Source of the DNA: Anarhynchus alexandrinus
Taxonomy: Eukaryota; Chordata; Aves; Charadriiformes; Charadriidae
Length of the DNA stretch: 64,000 nt
Assembly: GCA_008711295.1 (NCBI GenBank)
Contig: VUYV01000780.1
Coordinates: forward strand, 1-64,000
Direction of reading: 5' to 3'
Shown: positions 43,643 through 57,000 of the stretch, piece after piece
Layout: each line of letters opens with the position of its first letter
Position numbering within the stretch: the stretch's first letter is position 1
The notes under the pieces: model-generated
The model's input: only the letters and a program-made list of their open reading frames with translations
What the model was told of the DNA's origin: nothing
Databases searched by the model: none
Made by a program: the position numbers and the translations under genes

Positions 43643-44617
43643 GCACGAGCAGCCAGCTGCAATCCCAGATGTTTTGCAGGGACCGACTTTGTGCGCTGCC
43701 AGGGAAGAGTACGATGATGGCCAGTGGCCTCATTTACTGTCGGTCCTACAAGAAGTGAGGAGTTATTTCTCATCAACCCAAGGCCTGGCTCTCTTCCCAC
43801 CTTCATCATCATCATCATCTTCTACAGCTGCAGCCGAGGAGACTCGTGCCCGATGCACTGCAGTCAGCGTGCGCTGCCAGATCCATTTCACATTTTGCCA
43901 CGGGTTATTTCTGCAATTGTCGGTACGACTGTCCTGCCATTTCTCAGGCTGATGAGCTGAGATTTATCTTCCTGATTTAGAACTGAGGAATAATTAAAGA
44001 GATCTAAGGCCAGAGGAACTAGAAGTAATTTTTCCTGAGAATATGCTTCAGTACTTCAAAAATTATGCAAGATCAATTTGTCTTAGAAAATATAATATGA
44101 AACCGTTGAAAGCGTCCCCTCAATTCTGAACCTTCTCCTGCCTAATAAGACACAGTGACCGCAGATAAAACACAAGGGAGAAAAAAAAGTGCCTCCTCAA
44201 AAACAGTATTTGCATATGGCAAAGGCAAATCTCCCAAGGAAATGGCAAACAAATAGTGGAAGATAATTTAGTTTCAATGTACTGTTTGAACAACAAACAC
44301 CGAATGACCTGACTTGAAATTGGTATTTGGCAGCCCAGGGAGGGGGTGGGCTCTGCAGTGGGGTCTCCTGGGGGACACGGTGATATGGGGGGGGTCGCTG
44401 CTCTCATCTGAGTCAACGGATTCTGCTTGCCATGACTGATGCACGGATCAGATCCCATTATTACATGTACCCCAAATTCAGATTCCTTACAGCTGTATTA
44501 ATAAATAGGCTTCAGATTTAATGACTTGATTTTCGGCTGGATATCTGGTCTAAGTTATCAAGAAACTGTCAAACGCAAATGGGACAATACTAAGTTTTGG
44601 GGTTTATCCGAAGCATC

Positions 44618-44854
44618 TCAGAATCACAGAATGGTTTGGGTTGGAAAGGACCTTGAAGATCATCGAGTTCCAACCCCCCTGCCATAGGCAGGGACACCTC
44701 CCACCAGCCCAGGTTGCCCAAAGCCCCGTCCAGCCTGGCCTTGAACACCTCCAGGGATGGGGCCTCAACAACCTCTCTGGGCAACCTGTGCCAGTGCTTT
44801 ACAACCCTCAAAGTAAAAATTTCTTCCTAACGTTTAACCTAAACCTGCCCTCTT
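44618..44854 (-). mobile_element. CR1 LINE fragment, group C, sense to TANC2
   Basis: It begins (plus strand) tcagaatcacagaatggttt, ends at cctaaacctgccctctt, and is the reverse complement of the group C 3' end. Confidence 0.92.
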
Positions 44855-45698
44855 TTTATAACCTTTCTTGTACTATTAGCTTGTTTCTTCCCCTCGTGCG
44901 GTGCAGGCAGAGGTAGACATGTCTGCCAGAAGCTCACAGCTCTGCCAGGAGCACCCTGAGAGGACCAGACAGCGGACGCCGGGATAGAAGACACTCCCCG
45001 AGACAACCATTGCTCACGCTGGTCGCAAAAAGACATAATTTCCAGGCGTTTACGCCAACCCTGCCCTCACCTTCAAAGATACACTTTTCTAATGGATAAA
45101 GAATTTAAAGTTAATAACTAATACTATATTTGCTGCTATTTTATATTCTCCAAGAGGAAAAAAAGACGGGAGCTGGTATTACATAAGGGCATCTTAATTC
45201 TCTATTAATATTTAAACAGACCTTAGAAACCTTCCGTGTGCTCTAAATACCACAAGATTTCATGTTTCATTTCACGGGTAATGGAAATCGAATGAGGCGT
45301 TCATTGTGTACACGAAACGCCAACTTTCCGAAGAAATTTGTGTTCATTCAAAAATCTGAATGCCCGACTCCCGTGCCAAGCGCCTTCTGATCATCAGCAC
45401 GAAAAATGTCAAAGTACATAAAATGAATTATTGTGCTTATTTGCCTGGGATGGGGTAGGAAGAAAATACAGTTGAAGCTTTCAGTTTCTGGGAAAAACAA
45501 AACAGCAGAGCAAATGGATGCATGCGGGGCTGAACTGAAAAAGGGAGTTTTAAAGAATTATTTTTATAGTTTTTTTTTTTTCTTGGATCATAACCTCTCA
45601 AAAATTGCTGCCCTCTCGTTTCGGAGCACGCACCATCTCTCCCAACAGGTAAAAAGTTCCACATGCACAGGTAAAGACCACCTTTTTTTTTTTTTTTT

Positions 45699-45699
45699 N
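45699..45699. other. Single-N gap within a poly-T run
   Basis: An N follows a run of about 17 T. This is a sequencing or assembly ambiguity at a homopolymer. Confidence 0.95.
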
Positions 45700-48458
45700 T
45701 GGGGGTTTTTTGAAAGGTTTTTGTTACCAACTCCTGACTGTCTTCCTGAAACTGTCACCCAAATCACTGGAGAACAAGTACATGCAACAAAAAAGGGAAT
45801 TTTAATTCATTTTTTTGGTACTTTGCCGCTGCCATCAGTGCCGTAGGTGCGTGCCAGCCCAGCGTTACAGCTGCTCTACGCAGAGCTTCGGGCTCTGGTG
45901 CGATACGGAGATGTTTCCATGTCATCACCCCTCACACGGGCACTCCATGTCTTTCTTCCTTTCCATTTCCTGCCTTTTTTATTATTTTTTTTTTTAAGCT
46001 TCGAGATTTGGGGTTTCAGTTAGACCCGGTGATTACCGGGTTACGCTCTCTGAATGCCACACAGCAAGAAAAATTGCTGTTAATACTGGAAGAATGAAGG
46101 AGCGTTTGTCTGTACTGAGAAAGCCGTGTTGGGGAGCGGTGACACGTACCTCCCAGCACTCCCTTGTCTTGACTACGTAGGAAGGGAATTTCTTTAATTG
46201 GAACTAAGAGAATTTTTAATTTGCTTTTTTGTGGGTGTCTCCCCCCCTGTTAAATTAATACAGTATAACATAACATTGGTTAAACAAAAGGAAATGGTGT
46301 ATTAATGGATTTGAGCTATAATATTAGAGGTTAACAGAAAATATAATCACTTCCCTGGGCACAAACGATTTAAAAACACTACTTTAAAATCCTGAAATGT
46401 TAATGTGACTGATTGTGGTTCTAATCTAATAATACTCTACATTTTACATAGTTCGGGATGGAGTTCAAAGGAGAGTGAATTTGAAAATAAGCGTAAGTAC
46501 ACGGCTACCACGACTCAACTGGATTTCCACAACTCTTTCCCCAATAATATGATCATCATGTAAATGAAGTTGTCTCAGATCACCGAAGTCAGGAAGATTA
46601 CAAGAATTTACTCCAATTTAGAGCCTCAAGAGGGGTTTAACAAAAGCAGCGTAGACCCAAGGAAACCCAGCTGTGCCCCAGGGAAGCCGGAGGTGCTGCC
46701 ACCTCTCACACGGAGCGAGTACAGGAATTCACCTCCAGCAAAACACTGCATTTTCCCCTTATTTTCATGTCCAACGTGGCTGAACAGTTATCCTAAAGCT
46801 TTTCACAAAATTCAGCCATCTGACCTTAAAACTCTGAGTTCAAGCAGCGTAATGTTGGCAAAATTCTAAGCTACTAAATGGATGACATTAAAAATCTTCA
46901 GTAAATCTTCTCCAAGAGTCTATAAGAAGCCAAGGCCGATATCCACGAAGGGCTGCCGTTCCTTGCATCTACCTGGAGTGGGATATGTTTCGGTTTCCAA
47001 GATGAAAGCTACACAACCGTTTCATTCCAGCTGGGTTTATGCGATTTAGCTGATGAAAACCTGAATTTCTGAGGCTGCGCTGTGGCAACAGGCGTTCTCT
47101 GCAAAGATAAGAGGAACGCATCGAGGGAACCACTTCTCTTTTTGAATTGATAGGGACTTTATAAGTCAAATGGCAGAAATAGTATAATCTAAAAAATATC
47201 AAAATAATCTTCAGATTGATAAAAAAACCTTGGAATTCCAGAGAAACATCACTAAAAAATGCTGAAGGCATATTCAGCTCCCCCAACCTGCGAGAAAAAA
47301 AGTGCCAGAGAAACGGTAACTCAATAAGAAGATCTTTAAAAGACTCCCTAGGGAGATCAAAAACACCTTTTCTGTATCAAAAGACAAAAAAGACAATACG
47401 GAGCCAGGCTGGGCTCCTCTCTGCATTTGTGAAGACAGTCTGCGAGCAGTGCACGAAACCAATTTCAGGAGCTGAACTGCATTTTCAGCTTTGAACATGC
47501 TGAGGGTGGCGAATGCGAAGGTGGAACGGACCGAGTGCCTGAGCTGCCCCCACCCACTCTCAAGGGGGGCTCTGAAGTGCGGTGGCACTAATTTAAATAC
47601 ACCTGAGAGCTCTTCACGTGGGATATTAGGAGAAAAGAACCAGCAGCTCTGCTGCCTGCATTTCCTTAAGGTTGTTTTCCCCTCAAACACAGTATTAGTG
47701 CACAGAGACTACGCTCACATTCTGCTTAATTTTCTTCGAATTTATGATTAGCGCTTTACCTCGCAGCCAAGCTGTGAGCAATTTGTTCTCCGTAAGTTAT
47801 GCGTGACCCGGAGACCTTTAAGTTCTCCTGCTACTGCAAGGAGGATAATTTGCGCCGACCCTTCTGCAGCACAGCTCCCCGTTCTCTTGCGAGTCAGGGT
47901 TTTGCCGTGCTCGCTGCCCGGGCAAACAGCGCTGCCCTCCGCGATGCCTTCGGACTTAACACCCTAAATTTGCCTAACGATGTCTACTCTCCGTGCTGTA
48001 ACTCCCTCGGTGTCGCTCACCAGACGCGCTCCCACCGAGGCGATGCGAAGGACGGGCTCTCGCTGCTCCCACAACCGGGCTTTTAGAAAAAACCCTCCTC
48101 TCACATACACGGTAAGCCACGAATCTCAGCGATTTGCCCAGACCCAGATGTGCTCTACCAAATCTAACACCCACTTTGGCATTTTACCGTATGCAAGAGC
48201 CTACAGTGCTGGTTGGGGTGGTTGTTTTTTTTTTTCAAGACAAAGTATTTCCCAAAAAACGTGCTTTTAACGGTTTCTGAAGAAATAATATGCAACGAAG
48301 CGCAAGACGAGACCAGTAGGTGTTGGGAGAACCGCTCGCAGTGGTAAGCCGTTGGGTGAGCGAAGGGACGCACCACACGGCAGCGACGGCTGTTTGTAAG
48401 CCTGCTGTAAGAAAGAACATTTTTGCGCCATTTTGGAAGATATTCAAGGGAGAATCTT

Positions 48459-48491
48459 AAAAAAAAAAAAAAGAAAAAAAAGAAAAAAAAA
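48459..48491. repeat. A-rich homopolymer tract
   Basis: A tract of A with single G interruptions, about 33 bases. Confidence 0.85.
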
Positions 48492-49849
48492 GCCACAAGG
48501 TGTAAGTGCTGCCATGCTTTGGTCCCCAAGAATACACTGTTTGTATATAAATTCAACTGCATTTGAAAAAAAAGACAAGAACAGACTGTTTTAGCAAAGC
48601 TGTGGTTTCACGATTACCTTAAAATGCGGAATACCACCAAAAGAAAGGCAGCTTTCTGCCCTACTCCCTCCACACTAATGAATTTGTGGCTCAAAATTAA
48701 TATACGTATTTTCCGGAGGGTTAATTTTCAGTGGGATTATTCTACTGATCTGGTCCATCAAAGGGCTACTCAACGGGCAGCGCTGGTGCAAGGACGTGGA
48801 GGTGACGGAGAGCACAGGATCAACTCTTTGGGCAATGGCTTAAGTCAACCATGAAACTACATCTGGGTTCCCTCTCCCATCATTCAAGTACACAGATAAC
48901 AAGGTTAACCCATCTGGGGAAAAAAACCATATAAATCTATTACTTAGAAAACATAATCTTCTGGTGCCACAAACTCGTAAGAGATAACATGTCATCATCC
49001 AATGATAAAAGGTTGAGCCAAATCTTGTATTCTCGTCTGTAGTTACTACCACAGCGATCTATCCTGGGATATGACCTGCGTTAGCTGACATACTACTTAA
49101 AAGGAGCAAAAACCCCACAAAACAAAACCAGCCGGAAGGACAAGGTGTTCCCGAACCCTGTTAGATAGTTTTCTCTTGAAACAGTATTTGCCTCTAAATG
49201 CATCAGGTGAGCCGACTGCTTCCAGAGCCAATTAAACCAATACACACACGTCTAAATTTAGGGTACCTGGCCCGCCCCGTTTTCTTCGGAAGGTGTTGAT
49301 GCGTTTAGGAGAAATGAACCTAAAGTAACGCGGCCGTGCAAGTGGAGTTCCCCGTTTTCCCCACCCCCTTTCCATTGTGAAATCCCAGGCTTTTCGTCTT
49401 TCCGCCGTAAGCAGCACGCGGTGCTGTACCTCCATGCTTAGGCTGCCCACATTTCAGCATCTACAAAATCTCATTTCTACATCGCTTTTAGACCCGGGAC
49501 TGTCCAAAGTGGGATTAAAAAGGAAATCTAATCCGGTTATGCAACGCAGCCCCGGCTGTCGAGAGACGCTGCGCGAGCAGACGATATCCCGGGCTCTGTG
49601 CCGTCCGCGTTTCTGGAGCAGCATCGCTGCTGCCAGCCAGCAGGAGAGTCCTGCGGGGCTCCACAAAAAGACAAAGACCGTGTGTCTGTACAGACGGACA
49701 TACAGACCACCGCAGCAGAACGCTTAACCCCAGAGAAGTTACCCAGCCAGAAAAAAATACGGGGCAGCAAAGCAAAGGAGAATAATTCCAGGCAGGCAGC
49801 TTTTCAGCAAAGCTTTAATATATTTAATCCTATCTCTAGTTTCTGTCTT

Positions 49850-50353
49850 AGCTCTGGAGCCCCCAATATAGGAAAGACATGGACCTGTTGGAGCGGGGCC
49901 AGAGGAGGCCCTGGAGATGCTGCAAGGGCTGGAGCCCCTCTGCTGGGAGGACAGGCTGGGAGAGTTGGGGGGGTTCAGCCTGGAGAAGAGAAGGCTCCGG
50001 GGAGACCTCAGAGCCCCTTCCAGTGCCTAAAGGGGCTCCAGGAGAGCTGGGGAGGGACTCCTGATCGGGGAGGGGAGCGATGGGATGAGGAAGAACGGTT
50101 TTAAACTGAAAGAGGGGAGATTTAGGTTAGATATCGGGGAGAAATTCTTTGCTGTGCGGGTGGTGAGCCCCTGGCGCAGGTTGCCCCGAGAAGCTGTGGC
50201 TGCCCCATCCCTGGAGGTGTTCAAGGCCAGGTTGGACGGGGCTTGGAGCAACCTGGGCTGGTGGGAGGTGTCCCTGCCCAGGGCAGGGGGTGGAACTGGA
50301 TGATCTTTAAGGTCCCTTCCCACCCAAACCATTCTGTGATTCTATGATTCTGT
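49850..50353 (+). mobile_element. CR1 LINE fragment, group B
   Basis: It starts at agctctggagcccccaatat, contains the agagttgggggggttcagcc block and an [20 protein letters not shown] segment, and ends attctgtgattctatgattc followed by tgtcc. It is antisense to TANC2 and 727 nt from the donor at 51080. Confidence 0.93.
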
Positions 50354-51080
50354 CCTGCTGTTACGAATTCAGGGGGAACCTTAGCAGGTTTCTGTTAGAA
50401 GCTATGGGTAAGATATGTCCCAGCATCATTTAGGAATCTTTCAAACAGCTGACATGAATTAAATGAAGAAAATGGTGATGTTATGCCGAAACAAAACATT
50501 TCAGTCATTAGCAAACCCCAGTCACTGCGAAAGCCAAACCAGTGTGTGCAAGTGTGGGTGCTAAGACATCCAGGGCCAAGTCTACCAAGAGCGATGGGAT
50601 CCATAACAACTTCTCTGTTGAGAGAAAGTATCGTAATTCTCTTGACTCCAAAGTTCTTAAGATCTTCAGGGAAGATCAGACACTCGATTTTAGTTATAAC
50701 GAATCCTTTGAAACAGTAGCAATGGCTACGATGTCTTGGAATGATGTGGTACTTTAAACCCAAGATTATTTGCATTGTAATGATAGCAAATAGTATTTTT
50801 TAAAAAATGTATTCTCCAATAATCTTACAGTTGTACAATTTTGCAAAAAAGCAACCACAGACTGCTGAAATAACCGTTAAACATCACCAGAACCAGTTTT
50901 CCCCACAGGAATTTTCCATTTAGAAGCAGTAAGTCAAATGAAAAGACAGTCTTTGTCACACTTAATGATGATGACTACAGAAAGGACATTTCTCTTCGGT
51001 TAATGAGAAGACGACAAAGGCTGTGACATGCATCTACTGTGTCTCCCTCTCACCTAAAGGCAAAAACGTTCATTCCTTAC

Positions 51081-51344
51081 CTGCTACTGAATTTGGCCGT
51101 GGCATAAGGTAGAGAGGAATAGACTGCACGGACTGGGACAAGACCGTCTCCAGGTTCCTCTCCGGGATTTTGTTGAGGCTGTAGGTGGAAGCCGTCATGT
51201 TCTCGTCCACGCGGTACAAGCAGGAGTCCATGCTGGATTTCTGGGACTGCCAAGGTTTCAGGTTTCCTCCAGATCCAAGTTCTTTACTGCTCTCCCCTCC
51301 ATATTTAGTGCGTTCCACATTTTCCGAGTAGCTTGTCAAAGTAG
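51081..51344 (-). CDS. TANC2: TANC2 internal exon upstream of the P-loop domain (first in this window)
   Basis: The exon is 264 nt. It starts with the last two bases of a split codon (CT) and ends with the first base of the next (G), so both flanking introns are phase 1. The acceptor is ttcaag before 51344 and the donor is gtaagg from 51080. It encodes about 87 residues, rich in Ser, Asn and Glu (starting [17 protein letters not shown] and ending [14 protein letters not shown]), with no obvious fold. It looks like part of the disordered N-terminal half that precedes the NTPase domain in TANC proteins, where phosphorylation and partner binding would be expected. There is no frameshift or stop. 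The final G pairs with CC of the next exon to give Ala. Confidence 0.9.
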
Positions 51345-54285
51345 CTTGAAGGAAGAAATTATAAACAAAATGAGTAACAAAGAAAGAATTGCCTGCACAC
51401 ACACTGCTCGACCCCGACTTGTGCAATGCAAGAGCCAAAAATGATGTTCATCATGTTTTCCACATTCACATAAATCAGAGATTACGGAATTGAGTTTAAT
51501 GATACTGTTTCTGCTTACTACTTCTAAAAGAACATTTAGGCTGTAATGTTTTGGCTCATACTGTTAAAAGCCATTTGTAATCACAGAGAGTATTAAAAAT
51601 CATGCGCCGCACTGTATCCGAATACACAATTCCAGAAAGAGCAGAAATTATTAAGGACAAACACATTTGCAGCGCTCCCCATATCTTTTAATTTGCATCG
51701 TAGTTACGTAGTTTCAGGGAACGTTCGGAGCAGTTTATAACCCTCAACGCTGACACCGAAAAGCCGCAGGCGCAGACGCCCCCGCTCGACGCGCACGGAC
51801 AACCGGCTCTCGTGGATCGGTTGGGTTCAGGAACGGAACCCCATCTCTCCTTGGACCGACAGCAGGTTTTTATGAAGCTTTAACTGTAATCCACACATTT
51901 TCCCTTATATTATTTCATTTTACAGATGGGGATCGTTGCTGTATTGACTTTCCCATTGGGAAGCGACAATACTACACTGAGCCCCACCACCAACATCTTC
52001 TCCCCGTTGGTATTTTCTCTTCTGGATTCTGATGCAATTATCCCCTGGCTGTAACTCCCTTCGGGCTGCTGACCTTCCTTTCATCTTTAGTCTCCCACCG
52101 ATTCGTTCAAGGTCATAATCAGACCCCTTAGGCATTGAGAGCAGGTCCCAACGCCCACACCGGCTTATCCGAGTGTGTCAAACTTGCCTGCTCCCTAACG
52201 TGGCAGGGGGGGGAGTAAAAAGAAAGGAGAGAAAAGAAAAGAAAAAGACCACAAACCAGAGCTCACTATCCTCTCATCGCCCCAATCACACTCGTTTCCA
52301 CTGCTATTCAAAACCCCGAAATTCAACTCGACCCTGAATATCCTGAAGCCACGGACGTGCCCTGTGCTTGCAGATCTACTTGCTAAATCCACTGAAATCC
52401 GTCGTTTTCACTTAGCTGTGGTAAATACCTTTCCCAGTCCAAACTCTCTGCTAATTTCTGGGCCATCTGTCCCTGGACAGAACAGTGTGGATGTATTGCC
52501 ACTCGTTTGCGGCACCAATCCCTCCGGACCGCCTCGGCACGGCGGTCCCCGGCCTTCCCCAAAGCCCATTCCTCAACCGAGGGAGATGCTGCCTCGTTAA
52601 CAAACAGCACAACGCTTATTTTTATATTGATAAACATAAAGAGCAAATTACTCCACAAACTCACGTGCTTTCAGGTTAAAGCTTTTTCTCTCCCAAGTTT
52701 TAAGAGCAAGCAGCCTAGAAAAGAAGTTCCAGCCAAAGAGCGCCCAGAGGAAGACGAAGCTAACTGCAAATGGGTCAGCGCTGCTTCGTTTGGTTTTCTA
52801 AATGCATCCAGAAGCACAGAACTACATATTTTAGCCAGTTGTTTACACGTGGAGTACAGGAGTAATTTCACCGCCTAACATTAGGCACTCCATTTAAATT
52901 CTCAGAAACACCCCGACAGACCTGACAAAACCCGGGGCTCCGGCGGGCGCTGCGCACCCGGCTGCCAAGCGGACCCCTGGCCTCTGTCCCCAGTGCAAAA
53001 CCATGAACTTCAACGTCCAAGGCTTAATTATACATGTTAAATGACGTTACAATAGGCACTAGAATTAACTGCTTACATCTAAAGTCACAAAATCATCATT
53101 AAAAAACCCCAAATAAATCAAGACTTGTAATTCTCACCGCGCCTGTTCTTTACCCGTCCCAACAAACTCCCCTCAGCCTCGACCTCTACCCCCTTTTCTA
53201 TCATTTTATTCCTCAGTATTTGGTTTCTTGTCTATGCAGTGGGATCAGTATCTTCCTATCTCATCAAGTGTTCCAAATTTTAATTCTTTGTAACATATTT
53301 TGAAATTTAAAGCCAACACACGCAGCTGCTAAGAACCAGGATTTGCCTCTTGGCATTTAAACATGGGTTTGCTGTCAGGTAAACACATTTACACTTTAGC
53401 ATAGGAAAATAACATGAAAACAAGAAACAGATGTCCACGGACTTCTCTTGCTGCCTCAAATTGTTTAATATTAAGAAATACGTTTGAAATGGTTTTCTAG
53501 AAAATCTCCATTTCAAAGTCTGGGGCTGCAGCGCCAGGCGTGCTACCTTGTCTGTTTACAGAAAACAATAACCCATTGATCCATTCAAATCCATTAATTT
53601 TAAAAACCTATCTCAGTACATCTAATTAACCTTTGTAGAAACACATCAGCAGCTGAAATCAGTCTTCTTCCAATACATCAAACTGAGGAAAAACAAAATA
53701 ACTATGTGTCAAAATAAGCTTTCTCTAAATGAAGCAACAAAAAAAAGAAAAAAGAGCTAATAAATCCTGCTGGTCCCTTTTCTAATCGTCAATTTGTGTT
53801 CATTTTAAACATAATTTTCACTGTTTTACACTAAAGCTGTTTTATGTGCAAACTCTTCATTGAATCAGGTATTTAGGATTGTTCCCTGTGGATTAATTTA
53901 CCTTTTGAGCAGCCCTGGATGATATAAGTGCTGCTACACAGGCTGGAAGCGATGGCTCTGTGGACTTAATCTCTTCTATGAGCTATTTTAAACCAAACCA
54001 ATTTTGACTTTATTTAAAAGGCAGTAGCGTAAGGCTAGCTACGAGCCAGCCACGCGACCCGACGGGCAGAGCACGTCTCTGGGAGGGGGGAACTAAAGCC
54101 TCCCGATGGCACGACCCAGGGACCCGCTCAGAAATCACAACTTTACCGTCCAAATTTGAGAAAGCGACACCAAATTTCAGAAAATTCACATTATCTGCAC
54201 TGCCTGAGGTTGATGCAGTGTGACGCTCAGGGCTAAAAAGCTGGTAATGCTTGTACACAAAGAAAGCGCACAGATTTGGTCAGTC

Positions 54286-54345
54286 CTGAAGTGGTCAAGC
54301 AGTTGGAGCAGATGATCATGTAGGTATGTTCCAACTGAAAAAATT
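54286..54345 (+). mobile_element. Decayed CR1 3' UTR leading into a pentamer array
   Basis: gaagtggtcaagcagttgg, agcagatgatcatgtagg and tatgttccaactgaaa match the spacing of the CR1 end (ggttggactagatgatcttc, ccttccaacccaaa). The position where the (ATTCTATG)n tail should begin is where the ATTCT-type array starts. Confidence 0.55.
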
Positions 54346-54349
54346 GTGT

Positions 54350-54543
54350 TCTGTTCTACTCCATTCTATTCTACTCTACTCCATTCTATTCTACCCCATT
54401 CTATTCTATTCTACCCCATTCTATTCTACTCTACTCCATTCTGTTCTACTCTACTCCATTCTGTTCTACTCTACTCCATTCTGTTCTACTCCATTCTACT
54501 CCACTCCACTCCTATTCCCATTCCTATTCCCATTCCCATTCCT
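54350..54543 (+). repeat. Pentanucleotide array of CTATT/CTACT/CCATT units with a hexamer end
   Basis: About 30 five-base units stay in register to near 54510. Inside, a 20-base higher-order unit (ctactctactccattctgtt) repeats three times at about 54426-54485. The end turns to six-base units (cctatt, cccatt). On the TANC2 sense strand the units read AGTAG, AATAG and AATGG. Confidence 0.92.
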
Positions 54544-55590
54544 TGGGCAGAAAGAACTTCTCTCCATCCCCAATAGAATCAAGCCCATCGATACCCACCA
54601 CCAGAAGGAAATCTGCAGAAGAACATTATTTCTACAAGTTTGCCATACTCATACCAGAACTGCAGAGGGTATTTTAGGACAGGGTCTGTGCTCGTACGGT
54701 TTGGGTGATGAGTCCATCTCCCCATCGCCTCCTGCACCGGCCCCCGGAGCGGATGAACTGTGCTTTGCAGCAGTAATCTCTGTCGAGGGTTGTCTGGGGA
54801 ACGCAGACCCACCCTCGGGATGAATCCTACTCACAGTCGCAACAGGACTCCTGTTGCGTCATTGATATATCTGAATTATATCTACACGTTAAAAATATTC
54901 TGGGCCTTAATCCAGATGCAGAGAAGCCGACTGGAACGGGCAACAGCAGCTCCAAACTAACATGACGACGTGGCTGTCCACACTTCCATCAGCTCATGGA
55001 ACACAGGAGAGCACCAGAATATCACATGACACTAAAAACTGACTCTCCACTTAAGACTCCTTCTGATATTACTACTTTGGTGAGATCGAACCTCTAAACC
55101 ACAATAGAAGTATTCTGTGCTCATCCTTTGAGCTCTCTGCTCAGCAATTCACCGCCACGACTTGGGCTGACCCAGCCCACGGCCCACGGAAAGGAGGCGC
55201 CCACGGCCAAAAGCGCCCCCAGAGCCCACTCATACCCGACATCGTCCAAACTGTGTCAGTGCTAAAAGGGGCCGCGGGAGCGCTCCCGGGCTCGGCTTAA
55301 CCCCCGCGCGAGAAACCCCGGGTGTGAGGTTTTCCTCAAGGAACCATCTCAGCTCGCAGGACACCTTCAGGGGTTCGCAGGGTTAGGGGTGTCGCAGCCT
55401 CGGGAGAAGGAGAGCCCCGTCCCCAAGGGGGCTCACAGCATCTCTGCCACGGGAAACCAGACAATGACAGTGGAACCGTCACACCGATGGAGATGACAAA
55501 ACGAACACTTTCTTAATACAAGGTTTAAAAAAGAAACAAGTGGTCCTTCAGACACTGTCACTGGCAGACAGTATCTTAGGGGTCCCATGA

Positions 55591-55782
55591 ATTCTTTGCA
55601 GCGAGGGTGGTGAGGCTCAGGTTGCCCAGCGAAGTTGTGGAAGGGTTCAAGGTCAGGTTGGATGAGGCTTTGAGCAACCTCACGTAGTAGTGGAAGGTGT
55701 CCCTGCTCACAGCACGGAAGTTGGAAGTAGATGATCTTTAAAGGTCCCTTCCAACCCAAACCAGTCTATAATTCTATGATTT
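55591..55782 (+). mobile_element. Old CR1 LINE 3' fragment
   Basis: The fragment carries attctttgcagcgagggtgg, a shortened LPREVV-type region, ggttggatgaggctttgagc, aggtcccttccaacccaaac and a degraded tail (agtctataattctatgat). Several internal deletions show its age. Confidence 0.85.
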
Positions 55783-55969
55783 TTGAACCCAAGGATACCT
55801 AATTAACCAAAAGCTCACAAAAATGCAACCTCTCAACCGATAGCACGCTCTAAATTTGGGGAAGATAAACTGATGACCTCCAATCCATCACAGAGCAGGA
55901 ATTTTTGCCTTGAGCCACCTGCTGAGAGGCAGATCTTTCAACCCGGAGTCTCTAACAGACGATACCCAG

Positions 55970-56290
55970 CGCATCGGTACGTGACGGGACACGTTAAGCC
56001 GGGGCTGCCACGACCGGAGCGCACCGGGATGCGAGAAGGGCTGCGGAGACGCCGTGAGAGAGAACATGAGCCTACGTGAGGCTCTTTTCCCCACTGAACC
56101 CGGCCAGAAAGAACAACCCTGGTGAGAAAGAGCAGAACATGGCAGTGCCTGGGCCCCGCTGCCCCGGAGCCGGGGGGCTGCGATGGCACGGACCGCGGCG
56201 TGTGCCGGCGGCTGTCGGGAGCAGGAGAGGTGTCGCTGCCGCGAGGAGGCACGGGGAGGAGTGTTGCAGGGGACGGAGTAAGACGGGAGC
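55970..56290. promoter_or_regulatory. CpG-rich patch
   Basis: CpG is dense at 55970-56040 and again at 56150-56280 (for example ggaccgcggcgtgtgccggc). No exon is recognised. Evidence is composition only. Confidence 0.3.
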
Positions 56291-56602
56291 AGCCACGGAG
56301 TCACACTGAGCGTGCGGAACCCGACAGCCCTGCAGAAATACCTGAGCTTCTCTATAGCACTACAGTGATACCATATTAATATAGGTGTGTGTATATTTTA
56401 TATATATATATGTATGTATCTCGAGTCTCAGCTGGCCCAGTCTCACACTATTTAATATGAACACAGACAGAATTTGAGGCATGTAAAACATCCGAGTGCT
56501 GTAAAACACATTAATGAATAATTACACGGAGAGCCCCTCGAACGAGGGGACGCGGACAGCGTGTGCCCCTTTGCAATCCCCTCCGCGCCTTTCTCCGAGG
56601 AT

Positions 56603-57000
56603 TCACAGCATCACACAGCATCCCAGAGTGGTGAGGGTGGGAAGGGCCCTCTGGAGCTCCCCCAGTGCCACCCCCTGCCAGAGCAGGGGCACCTCCAGCA
56701 GTGGCACAGGACGGCGTCCAGGCGGGTTTGGAATGGCTCCAGAGGGGGAGACTCCCCCACCTCTCTGGGCAGCCTGTGCCAGTGCTCTGCCACCCGCACA
56801 GGAGAGAAGGCCCTCCTCAGGTTCAGATGGGACTCCCTATGGTCACGTTTGTGCCCGTTCCCTCTTGTCCTGTCACTGGGCACCACTGGGAACAGACTGT
56901 TCCCATCCCCCTGGCACCCTCCCTTTGGGGATTGATCAGCGTTGATGAGATCCCCCTCAGCCTTCTCTTCTCCAGACTGAAAAGCCCCAAGTCCCTCAGA
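56603..57000 (-). mobile_element. CR1 LINE fragment, group A, sense to TANC2
   Basis: It starts (plus strand) tcacagcatcacacagcatc, so its own 3' end reads gatgctgtgtgatgctgtga. This shows the tail unit of group A as a repeated GATGCTGTG. It runs to aagccccaagtccctcag and is the only group A copy in this orientation. Confidence 0.93.

Noticed and set aside
54326..54823. 165-codon open frame rich in Leu, Tyr, Phe and Ser
   Set aside because: It is the translation of the pentamer array, where stop codons are absent by composition.
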